DNA of 60,000 bases from Bugula neritina (lineage: Eukaryota; Bryozoa; Gymnolaemata; Cheilostomatida; Bugulidae): assembly GCA_964035545.1 (NCBI GenBank), contig OZ037772.1, forward strand, positions 12,653,818 to 12,713,817, in the 5' to 3' direction. The translations under genes were made by a program, and so were the position numbers. The notes beneath the pieces were generated by a model. The model saw only the letters and a program-made list of their open reading frames with translations, did no database searches and had not been told where the DNA came from. Below, one piece after another: positions 39,019 to 49,873 of this stretch (positions within the stretch are counted from its first letter, which is position 1; each line of letters begins with the position of its first letter).

Positions 39019-42000
39019 TTACTGGCCTCTAAACAGTACATTTTTGTTGCTACATTGCCTGAAATTTAGTTTGTGCATAGCAATATTTGTTAGTTTAGCA
39101 ATGTGGTGCTGGAATAAGTCATAATAAACTTCAATAAGCAAATTTAAAAGGGAGAAATGATGATTTTCAATGCCTAATGATGTTTCCATGGAATGTTGAG
39201 CAATTCCAAATATGTCATATTTACCAATTTCTTGCTTCACATCTATTTGTAGCTGAAGTAATTTCACGAACTTTTGGCCTTTTAGGTGTTTGTGAGTGCA
39301 TAAACAAGTGGTAATAACTCCATCTGAAGGTATAGTAAGCCCACCATTGTTTTTAACATGCAATAGTTTTTTGAGCTTACCATACTTGAGACTGCAGCAC
39401 TCCTTGTTCACTAGAGCTTGCCTGCACTCTAGACATGTTACTTTTCTTAGTGCCTTTCGGACAACCCACCCAGAGATGTAGACAACAACATTACCCAAAA
39501 CAGGGCCAGCTAAAACCTACTTTTTCAGCAGGTTTTAACTCATCATGAATGAAGATATCCGCATTATCTTCCTGAGAAAATGGTGGAATATAGCTAGTTG
39601 AAGCGAGAATAGCAGTTGTGTTATCTAATGGCTTAGAATTTCCTGAGTTGCCTGGATGTACACCACATCGGGTCACCAATTTTCTAAAGATAGACTGAAA
39701 GCCAGTTACAGATGGGTTATTATTCCATCCACCTAAAACAGATATTAGGTTGACGACTTTAAAAAAATGCTTGGACATCAATTGCCTGTTCACAATTAAT
39801 GATTGGATTACGTTTACCCAGAAAAAATGATGTTTTTTAGAACACAAGCAAAACCTTGCATGCAATTAAGCCAAAAAAGTCATTTAATTTAAAAAATGCA
39901 CAATTGCTTTGACACCACAGTTTTGGAAATTTTTGAAAATTCATTATTCTTGTTTCTTGATATTCAAAAGTTGATAAAATATACTTCATATTGCATGCAT
40001 TTTAACCACTAAGCTCATGCAAAAAAATTCACTTTTCAACACAGTTGGTCCAGCCGACCATCTTAGTTGCACCTATCAAAGCAAAGTGAAAAACCGAACA
40101 CCTGAAGGAAAGAGATAAGAGAGTAAGAGAACAAATGAACATGTTAACATAAGTGCATGCAGACTGGGCTTCATGCATAGCTGTTCAGAGCTATAGCATA
40201 CCACAACGGCGAACTGCATTGAAGAAAAGCTCTAAATGGTCTTGCGAAAATTTATACATTAGCAGATAGTCGAGTGTTTTAGGCACCAACAGTTTCTCCA
40301 CCAACCCAAATACTGTGTCAATGGCACATACAAGTCCAGTAATACAAACATGTCTGTAAATAACATAAATAGGGACAGGCACATATTAGATCTGAAATAT
40401 AAGCAATTAACACTTTCTTTGTTAATAGGAAATTTACCTTTTGGTCTTGTACAGAGGTATCCCTTCATTATTCTTTAGGCCTAGCAAATATTGCCGTGTA
40501 TCTTTCAGAAAAGGAGTGATGACACTGATACCATTGAGATGTAAAGGCTGCTTGTAGCCTTTAGCTATTGCTGATCGACTATTCAGGATGTCAAACAACC
40601 GATCAACTCGCTACAGAAAAAGTAACATCAACAGAACATGGGACGATTGCAGTTACAGTATTTTAAAGAAATAAAGCCAAAAGCTGTAACAAACCCTATT
40701 TATACCAGGCTTACAGTCAACATTTTCCATCCATCTATAAAACATTAATTGTTGTCACATGATGTAGTCAATATCTAAGGATTATTTTATTTCAAATGCT
40801 GATTAAAGAACATCTTACCGCCTCAGGGATCGTGGGGATGGGAGTGTCATGTAACTTCTGAGAAACTCATAAGCCTTTGGTGAGTAGAGATGTAGCGTTA
40901 GTGCAAATTTTTGCTGACTTTCTGAGTATTTGCCACGGAGTGGAGTGAATAGGCCATCAGGAACATCTGTATGGTAATATCAACTTTAGACAGAGTTTCA
41001 ACTGAAAATGTCAAGGCGTTATTAAATTGTAAAATCATACCAGCAAAACCTTTCAACTTTTCCTCCAATTCACCATTGATCAAACTTTTTTCTCTGACCA
41101 ACTTGATGCATTCTGCAAGCTTCATTTTTGATCTTTTGGCACGTCTAGTTGAATTGCTAACTTGCTTCTGTAATTGGCTAACCTTTTCTTCTAAAAACCT
41201 AACTCTTTGCTTCAAAGCATCGGGAGTGGTACTATAGCAATGATCCTGTATCATATGAAATTATTCAACTTTAATACAAAAATAACCAAATGTAGAAAAA
41301 ATATATTATTATAGTATACAGCACAGCTATTTACCATAAAGTGGCAAGTAAATACATCAATATTAAGTCATAGTTAAATAAGCTATCTAATAACCTTAAG
41401 AACTACAGCTGCTGAAGTGTTCAAGCTCATTTTAGTGGTTTCAATTGAAATCTCATCTTTTTCTTCAGCACGGCGACTAGTATGAGTAGTTCGGGGAGTT
41501 CTTTTTCTCTAAAAATTGAAATATACAGATGTGCAAGCACAATAATTAATTTTATCATTCCAATGACTGTTGCATGAATATCAACTTACTATAAGTCTCT
41601 CTGGAACAGCAACCAATTCCTCTGCTGGAACAGCTCCACTTCGCAAACGCCGAGGTTGGCTTGTGCTTTCGAAAGAATCGCTATAAAAATGATCGCTACA
41701 CAGTAGAGATCTTTCACTAGGTTCTTCTTGGCGGCGAGAAACTTTCCACCAAACATTCCAACGACTGAAGTCCTTCTGCTTGTTGGGAAATCTAAATAAA
41801 AAAATACTGCACTAGCCAAAATTATTTACAAACTGATATGTTATGCTTTATCAATAGTGCAACCTATTTAAACCATAAAAACATTAAAACTTTAGGTAAC
41901 CGTAAAATCCAATATCAATCAACAGAAGATTTTCAATATTTATTAAAGAGAGTAAATTAATCCAGTAATGCTTTAAAAATAATAAACTTGCTGTAAATAA

Positions 42001-42816
42001 CATCAACATAATAAAGTTGTTAGCAATAATAATAGTGACATCAATATGAGTAGATATTCAGAGTGAGTCACTCACACTTCGACTTTCACATTTTCACATT
42101 GTGTAGTTACTGTTATTGTTGATCATAATAATACTATTAGTAATAGTACTATTCATACTCATACTGATACTCGAATTATAATAACAATTTATGAGTAAGT
42201 TACTACTACTACTGAGTACCTGTACTGGTAGTAGTAGTAGTAGTAGTACTAGCAGTTGTAGTACTAGTGCTCTACTAATAACAATAACACTAGCAGTAGG
42301 CTAGTAGTACTAGCAGTTGTAGTACTAGTGCTCTAGTTTCAATAACACTAGCAGCAGGCTAGTAGTAGTAGTAGCAGTAGTAGTAGCAGCAGCAGTAGTA
42401 GTAGTAGTAGTAGCAGCAGCAGCAGTAGCAACAGCAGCAGCAGTAGTACTTTTATACTGGTACCGTAAGTATAGCATTAGGCTTAGCTATTAGTATTACT
42501 ATTAGTATTAGTGTATTACTATAGTACTACTATTACTAGTAGTAGACGTAGTAGAGTACTACTACTACTAGTACTAGTACTACTAGTAGGCAGCAGCACC
42601 GCTACCACAACTATTAAGCCTACTGTTACGCTAGTTAATGTATTACTTTTACTGATTTTTGTAACTAAAGCCATATACTTACTTGTGAAAAGAGATTTTT
42701 TTGTCTTTACTGTAACTGCTGTACTGGTAGTTGCGGCAATTGTATGCATAACACTGAGACCCAGTGGTCTTGCTTCTTTGACCCTTAGTTTGCTTAGGAT
42801 ACGGAGAATTCGACAT
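39019..42816 (-). pseudogene. THAP-domain P-element-type transposase-derived gene lacking the catalytic core, with one frameshift
   Basis: Derived from a THAP/P-element transposase (THAP9 relatives). Exons: 42683-42816, 41590-41791, 41395-41508, 41041-41245, 40819-40966, 40695-40734, 40438-40610, 40202-40353, 39019-39732. The first two exons hold a complete THAP zinc finger: CYAYNC, FHKFPNK, RWNVWW, LLCSDHF (C-x2-H) and AVPAEL. A coiled coil follows (LEEKVSQLQKQV), then the P-element N-terminal block (FALTLHLYSPKAYEFLRSYM, LPSPRSLRRW, VDCKPG). The next exon, after an intron of about 84 bp, jumps to late transposase sequence (RVDRLFDILNSRS), then YKFSQDHLELFFNAVRRCG, GGWNNNPSV and YISGWVVRK with paired cysteines. 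The RNase H-like catalytic region expected between VDCKPG and RVDRLFD is absent. An extra T in a T4 run near 39517-39520 breaks the last exon; discounting it, the model is 626 codons, against about 900 in THAP9. It may be a decayed copy, or a domesticated gene with a sequencing error. Confidence 0.8.
42205..42590. repeat. TAG/CAG/TAC triplet-rich repeat
   Basis: Imperfect GTAGTAGTAG, CAGCAGCAG and TACTACTACTAG runs in intron 1 of the THAP-derived gene; contains a duplicated segment GTAGTACTAGTGCTCTA (about 42256 and 42318). Confidence 0.85.
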
Positions 42817-43939
42817 GTTCAACGAAGTAGAGGTGATAGAGAACACAATTAAATAAAAATATAGTTGCTTGAGATATAAAGCAGGACAAAAAACAAAGTT
42901 TAAAAGTGAGATTCACTCAATCGAAATGATGGACGACCGGCTCTATTTTCTCCCGCTAGAAAAAGAGCATGCTCGGGCTCACAAAGCCAATCGGCAACGA
43001 GGTTACATTACAAAGTACACCCGTACCCATTCCAGATATTATTGAGTTCATTGTTTAAAGCTATAGAGCACAGAGCACAGGCTATCTTTATGGAGACAAC
43101 TTCGTATATCAACAAAATAATGCTAAGATTATTACCTTGATCTCTCACATTTTTCACAACATTACCAATATATTATAAATACAAACGTTTTATTACATAA
43201 ACTATTTTACCTACTGTCTATAAAACTAAGCCTAAACATTGTGGAGAGGTTGAGATCTTTATCCGTAATCAAAGAACTTGGAAATTACTTATTACAGTTA
43301 CTACGGCCACTACTAGCATTAAACAATTTGTAAAATAAATCACACACGTTTATGGATAGTATAACTGCATGAGTCAATAATAATACCTTGCAACTTTGAA
43401 TTTTATAAAATTTTGAGACTTTTAAAAAAGCATCTACAAATTCTTTTTATTTTACTTTTAGCTAATCTCCTTTTTTATTTCTATTTGAATTTGAGTCACA
43501 CTCACTTCGACTTTCGCTTTGATTTTTAAAGATAAATTATAATCATTTATAATTCATTGAGTTACTCATTACTGTTTGGCTTAGCAGTGTAAGACTAAGT
43601 TTGGCACAACATTTTACACGGCCTGCGCCCTGCTGAGTTTGACACTGACAGTCACTCACACCCTGACTCTGAGGCCCTGAGGGTAAGTCACCCTGGTGTT
43701 CTTTTGTCATTTTGAATTCAAATTCAAGTTTGCTTTAAATTTGAAACGAAATTCACTCTCTAACAGCTGCTAATAGTAATTGTACCTCTATAAGTTAATG
43801 AGTACAAGTATAATTGAAACTAAGTCTATTTTATAATCTTTAACTTTAAGTTACTAAATATAATTTCTGAAACAGGAAATTCAATCGATTCACGTCACCA
43901 TCAGTGCCACTCACTGTGACAGTGATTAAATTAAATCAT
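42817..43939. other. Divergent intergenic region between the THAP-derived gene and PPP6C
   Basis: About 1.1 kb between two genes transcribed away from each other, so promoters for both are expected. Apart from the possible PPP6C 5'UTR exon, nothing specific is seen. Confidence 0.4.
43640..43876 (+). other. PPP6C: Possible 5'UTR exon and intron of PPP6C
   Basis: A patch richer in G and C than its surroundings (about 43620-43682) ends in CCTGAGG followed by a consensus donor GTAAGT at 43683-43688. An acceptor-like CTGAAACAG at about 43868-43876 lies 64 bases before the PPP6C start. This could be a noncoding first exon plus intron. The only support is the splice motifs and the composition. Confidence 0.3.
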
Positions 43940-43940
43940 A

Positions 43941-46900
43941 ATGGCTGACGTAGACAAGTGGATCGAGATTGCCAAAGAGTGTAAATATTTAAATGAAACA
44001 GATTTGAAGGTACGTGTTGTTTTTATTCTTTAGTTCAAGCTGCTGCTACTAGTAGTAGTACTGCTGTCCATTAGTATTAGTATAAATGTAACTGGATAAC
44101 TGTAACTGTGTTTAATAAATATAAATTAACTATTTTAGCTAATAGTTCTTGGAAAAATAAGTAATAATAATATGGATTTTGTTATGATAGTTATTAATTA
44201 GTTATTTGTATTTTGTTCCAACTTTGAATTCATATAGTCAATAGCCTAAGATGTTTTCATTTATTTATTCTTAACTATGAAGTTGGATAAATTGAGTCAA
44301 TGTTAGACCTACTAAGATATTTTTCTTAAAAGTTTAAAAACAGAACTTGTGAAATGTGAAACTGCCTACTATGCCTAGATCAGCTAATAGTGATTTTTTT
44401 TTAATCTTTCAATATGTGTTTTCAGCAACTGTGTGATCATGTGTGTGCGCTACTCATGGAGGAATCAAACGTCCAACCAGTTTCTACTCCAGTTACCGTC
44501 TGCGGAGATATTCACGGACAGTTCTATGACCTCAAAGAGCTCTTTGTGAAAGGAGGTAAGTAATTGTAGTAAGAATCTGTGTGTTTCAGACATGACTCAG
44601 GCAGAAAATCAGAGTTAACAGCAAAAGCTGGGTACTAATAGTAATTTAATTAACCATTTATAATGTACTATTACTCTGCTTTAACCTTTTGGATGATGAA
44701 TAGAAAAACCTGTTGCTTTTTGCCTCATGTTCACCACACTGTTTGATATGCTTTATTTGCTGTCATGGTAACATCGTTAGGAATATTATATATGCTATTT
44801 ATACTGGTTTCTACCTTATAATATTGCAATATTCCATATTATAATATAGTTAGGGTTGCACTATATTACATGTATTATAATAGTATACTGTGTTATAATA
44901 TAGTATAATATATTACATTGTATTGTAGTATTATGTTATATTTTACTGTCTACCCAGGTGCTCTACCAGACACAAACTATGTATTCATGGGAGACTTTGT
45001 AGACAGAGGGTACTACAGTCTAGAAACTTTGACTTACCTCATGGCATTGAAGGCAAAGTAAGTAGTATATCTATTTATCTATTAATAGTAACATCTATTT
45101 ATAGTAACACGTGTCTATTAATAGTAACCGGTGTGCTATTCTTGGCAGGTATCCAGATAAGATCACACTCCTCAGAGGAAACCACGAGAGTCGACAGATC
45201 ACTCAGGTCTACGGGTTTTACGGTGAGTCATGTATTTCCTGTCGTCTGTGTGCACGACATCTGACACTGCCCGCCTAGTGTGTGTTGTATGTTGTTGGTA
45301 TAGTATGTTCTGCTAGTATAGTGTTGTGTAATTTGTGCTGTTGTTGCTTAGTTTATGCCATCCTATACAACCTGTTAAGATTAGATTACCAAAACTGTGT
45401 AATTAGAAGGTTGGGTTATTTTCTTGCCCTCTGCTGGGCAAGGCAAAGAAATGTTGAGTGTTTCCTGAGCTGCATATATAAATATGAACTATATACACTT
45501 TGCTTACTTGCAGATGAGTGCCAGAATAAATATGGAAATGCCAACGCGTGGAGGTACTGCTGCAAGGTGTTTGACCTCCTTACAATAGCCGCCGTAAGTT
45601 TACTACTAGACGTTGTCTTATATCTTGTAGGACTGTAAAACAGTTATACACCTCCTTAGCTTTTTGACCTTGACCCCATTTCCTGTTTCAGATCATAGAC
45701 GAGAGCGTACTGTGTGTTCACGGGGGTCTAAGTCCAGATATCAAGTCTCTGGATCAGATCAGAACGATAGAGAGGAACCAGGAGATTCCTCATAAGGTGT
45801 GTGTCACATGACCTGTCACATGGTGTGTCACATGACCTGTCACATGGTGTGTCACATGACCTGTTATATGGTGTGTCACACTGTATGACAGCTCCATGCA
45901 GTCACTTGTTCCTTAGTGTCACTCCACAAGTTGCTAGTCTGTTGCATTATGTAACCACTTGAGCTTCTAGCTCTCTGAGGTGGGAGATAAAGCAGCATAT
46001 TCAGTTATATCGGGGTCAGTTTAGTAGCCAAGTACTACATGTATGATAAGTGGCTGATATGGGGTTAGTATAGTGCGTAGTTGAAGATGTTATTCTAATG
46101 TGTTGAATCACGCAGGGAGCTTTCTGTGACATAGTCTGGTCAGATCCTGACGACGTGGATGGTTGGGCCGTTTCTCCCAGAGGAGCTGGTTGGCTGTTTG
46201 GTGGAAAAGTAACCAATGAGGTGAGAGCTTACTCTCTAAAAGTAGCCTGCCCATGATTGGTATAATATTTCAATATCTTCCATTGTTGGATGGTGGCACA
46301 TTAGTTTACAATCTTCACTGGAGTCATCTCCCCACAGCATTAGTTACATCTTCACTAGAGTCATCTCCCCACAGCATTAGTTACAGCTTCACTGGAGTCA
46401 TCTCCCCACAGCATTAGTTACATCTTCACTAGAGTCATCTCCCCACAGCATTAGTTACATCTTCTAATATATAGTAGTTATGTTGCTTACGCTGCTCATT
46501 ATGAACTACTTTCAGTGATTTATTATCTAGTAACCTGCATTGATGTCTTCTGTATATTTGTAGTTTGTACACATAAACAACCTTAGTCTAATCTGTAGAG
46601 CTCATCAACTTGTCCACGACGGTAAGTTTTATTCTTAAACTCAGCTTCAGTTGAAAATTCTGATAATCTACAGTCAGTATTTCTGTTAGTAGGACATTAG
46701 CTGCAGTTCTCATTTTACACGAAGTTTCAGTATCTCAGGCTAGTCTGAGCTTCTTGCAGGCATAAACTATGTTCACTTTTGATTTACAAACCATAATTTG
46801 CCGATAGTATAATTTTTTCTATTAAATGTAAAGGAAGGATTTGCGTATCTCAGCAGCTTATAAGATTTTAATAGCCTGTGAACTCAATGTACTGCTGGTT

Positions 46901-47574
46901 ATTCTACCGGGTCTCTATCTCCACCTCCCTATGTTTTAGGCTACAAGTACATGTTCTCTGATAAGTTGGTCACAGTCTGGTCTGCACCCAACTATTGTTA
47001 CAGGTGAGTAGTGCTTACTCAGTGTGTGACTCTCACTCAGTGTGTGACTCTCACTGTGTGCGTGACTCTCACTCTGTGTGCGTGAGTCTCACTCTGTGTG
47101 TCAGTCTCACTCTGTGTGTCAGTCTCACTATTGGTCAGTATGACTATAAGTAACTCTCAGTCAGTATGACTTAGTTGACTGTCAGTCAGTAGAACTGGGA
47201 GTCTGATTCACTCAGTAGTACTGCAAGTTTGACTATTTTTTGTAACACTGAGCTCAAGTGTTTCATTTTCAACTGATTGCTGCTTTATGTAAAACTTCTC
47301 TCACTTCTACTGACTGACATGTTGAGTTGGTTGTTATACCACATCACCTGGTTGCTGTAGTCCTGCACTGGTTGCTAATATAAACTTATAGAGTAGTGTA
47401 AGCAGCTTTCCCTCGCCTGGTAAATAGCCTCTGTATACATTCTGTAGATGTGGAAACATAGCTGCTGTTCTAGCCTTCACTGACGTCAATAATAAGGAAC
47501 CCAAGCTATTCAAGGCCGTACCAGATGACCAGCGAGTTATTCCTGCAAGGACCACAACTCCTTACTTCTTGTGA
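43941..47574 (+). CDS. PPP6C: Serine/threonine protein phosphatase 6 catalytic subunit
   Basis: Metal-dependent Ser/Thr phosphatase of the PPP family, catalytic subunit of PP6, which acts with SAPS and ankyrin subunits in cell cycle and NF-kB control. Exons: 43941-44009, 44426-44555, 44958-45057, 45149-45222, 45514-45593, 45692-45796, 46116-46220, 46564-46621, 46940-47003, 47448-47574; total 912 nt, 303 residues (human about 305), all phases closed. Signature motifs are intact: [88 protein letters not shown] and the C-terminal TPYFL whose leucine is methylated in this family. [16 protein letters not shown] and the AWRYC loop favour PP6 over PP2A and PP4. It is the only plus-strand gene with introns here. 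ATTAAA (47774) and AATAAA (47849) follow the stop. Confidence 0.98.
45797..45885. repeat. Tandem repeat, about 25-bp unit, starting at a PPP6C donor
   Basis: GTGTGTCACATGACCTGTCA units begin at the first base of PPP6C intron 6; the donor is GTGTGTGTCACATGACC, so the splice site is inside the unit. Confidence 0.88.
46308..46462. repeat. Minisatellite, about 37-bp unit with acceptor-like core
   Basis: Four copies of GAGTCATCTCCCCACAGCAT in PPP6C intron 7. Each holds a CTCCCCACAG acceptor-like word, but the array lies about 100 bases from the true acceptor at 46563. Confidence 0.88.
47020..47125. repeat. GTGTGTGACTCTCACTCA-type repeat near a donor
   Basis: Short, decaying repeats start about 20 bases into PPP6C intron 9. 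Confidence 0.75.
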
Positions 47575-47773
47575 ATTACACCAGCTGAGAGTAGAACCCT
47601 TGAGATGAGAGACTGTAGAATAACTGGTTGAAGTCCTGCCTGTTAGTGACGGACTTATTTTAATTATTTCTCCAAATTTTAATCATTGCTTGTCTTAGTC
47701 AAGTTGACTCATATTGAGATATAGTATTATGTTATGTAACTTAATGAATGGCTTTCTGTCATATTATTGCTTT

Positions 47774-47854
47774 ATTAAACATTCTTATGTGGAGTATATT
47801 TACTTTTTAACATTTCTACTATGAATGGAGATATACAATAATTTATTCAATAAA
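47774..47854 (+). terminator. Likely PPP6C polyadenylation signals
   Basis: ATTAAA at 47774-47779 and AATAAA at 47849-47854 lie 200-280 bases after the PPP6C stop, a normal 3'UTR length for such a compact gene. Either could serve. Confidence 0.5.
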
Positions 47855-49873
47855 TGGGTTAGAGTTGCACCGCACTAAATAATACATTCATTATTTCACC
47901 AGTATGGTAAAATTATGGTGAACTCAAGAGATAAGGAAATGTCACATTCTGCACAATTCATTATTAGAAAGTAAAATACACTTAAAATGCCCACATTTGT
48001 TAGAAATTTCATTCCTGTGAGATTCTCTACTGCTGGGAGGCTTTCAAGTGAACTAAGGACTCTGTTGTTGTGACTAGATGCCTTTCCAGACATGCCAGCT
48101 GGCCTTGCTAGCATTCACATATATGACCTAGCTTATGCTGCCATACTGGGGCAGCACTCTAACCACTAGACCACAGCTGCTTCCTCGAACACACAAAAAA
48201 CAAGAAGAAAGCTTTAACTTGAAAAAACCTAATTAGATTTTTCTCTTAAATATATATCTAATTGGATCATAATCTGTTCCAACAATTTTTTGAAACCAGT
48301 ATGTAATACTCATATTTGCATGTAAAATATTAAGCAAATTGTAAATATTAAGCAAGTGCAACACATTGTTAGAGTCAAATTTTTCTATAATATATAAGTT
48401 TTATAATTTTATCTTAAAATAATTTTATTAAAAATATATAAATTGACAAACTTCCTAATAATACTGAGTTTCATCACAATATACAACAATATGATCATTA
48501 TATAAACATATAATTGCAACATTTGTAAACAATACAAATTTGTAAAAAAATATAATGGAATATTTTTATAGCAGATACCCTCAACATGGTAAAAATTAAC
48601 ACATTTGTAGAAATAGTGAACTTCACAGAGTACATTAGTGAAGTTATGGGGCAAGACATACTGAGATACTATTCTAGAGATACGACATTTGATTTTAGAG
48701 CTATGATAATATCCTAAAGGTGAGACAGCCCCACCGGATTTGGTCTTATTTATGTGCAGATTTGATATAAACAGCTTACATATTTGCTAAGATTTTACTC
48801 TTGAAAACACATTATATACTGGTTACTATTGGCCATGGCATGCAACTCATACTGTGCATAGCTACATTTTACGATGAAAATAATTCTCTTACGATTCCAC
48901 AGGAAGACAGCCCTGCTGCTCATTCAAGCATAAAACACATTCTTTTAAAACCTTTGTAAGTTTGAAGTAGGCTAAATGTTTGCATTAAATTTCATAAATA
49001 GGAAACATATCACATTATTTGTAAGTTTTGATTAACAGTTATGGTGTTCTGTCTGCTATTAATATCTGTAGAGTAAATTAGAGGTCAACAACTACATGCA
49101 AGTTGAGTCAACATGGATTAATATACATGCTGTATAATCCTATGTATAATCCTATGTATAATCCTACTAAATATTCATATAAATGTGAAGACATTGCAAT
49201 ATAACCTCAAATATAATATAATATTGAAAATATTATAATCTTCAGTTTGGCACCTTTGTTAGGATCTCATCCAAAGATTAACTGATGAAATCAATAATTT
49301 GCTGCAACTAAAGTTTAAGTCATAAATGGCACACCATACAATAAACTATTTCAAGAGTTTTTTTAAAAATTGAATAAATAAATTTTTGATGAGGAACTAT
49401 AAATCACATTAGCTCAGTAGACCATTAACTCACGACGAAAATAGAAACTTGTGATATATAATTGTGCTTGTTTTAATAACTATAAAACATCCTGAGCAAC
49501 TTGTATTTGATGTAAAATAAATAAAAGTATTTGAATTTTTGTTGCCGGAGCATATGGTAACTCTTTATATCAAATGCAAGACCCCAAGCCCCCCCCATAT
49601 TTTGCTGTTATTTTTTATAAATGCCATTTTTCATTAGCATTAAGTTTTTCAATTTTAACTGAAACTTGGACACTCTTTCAGAGTAATCTGAACACAAAAT
49701 ACATGCTTGGCAAAGCAGCAAAATAGTAACTTCAACATTAATACATCTAAGCCCCTAGGTTGCCTTAGTATAAGAAAGTTAAAGCCTTCACTCTCTAAAA
49801 ATATTACCTTTAAGGCAAGTAAAAAGCAATTTAATATAATTAGATTGTTAAGTTTAGGTTTCCTAGTCATCAG
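47855..49873. other. Convergent intergenic region between PPP6C and the RING gene
   Basis: Both genes end toward this 2-kb AT-rich stretch. It holds the SINE-like fragment described separately. No coding region is credible. Confidence 0.45.
48000..48195 (-). mobile_element. tRNA-derived SINE-like fragment
   Basis: On the minus strand, 48175 downward reads GTGGTCTAGTGGTTAGAGTG, a close match to an RNA polymerase III A box as found in tRNAs and tRNA-derived SINEs. A good B box is not visible at the expected distance, and a tRNA cloverleaf cannot be drawn, so this is not a tRNA gene. The downstream limit is a guess. Confidence 0.5.

Noticed and set aside
42511-42852. A 113-codon plus-strand frame with hydrophobic segments
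   Set aside because: It is antisense to the first THAP exon and the triplet repeat, with no motif of its own.
45282-45638. A 118-codon plus-strand frame in PPP6C
   Set aside because: It runs across intron 4, exon 5 and intron 5 and is not a separate gene; only 45514-45593 is coding.
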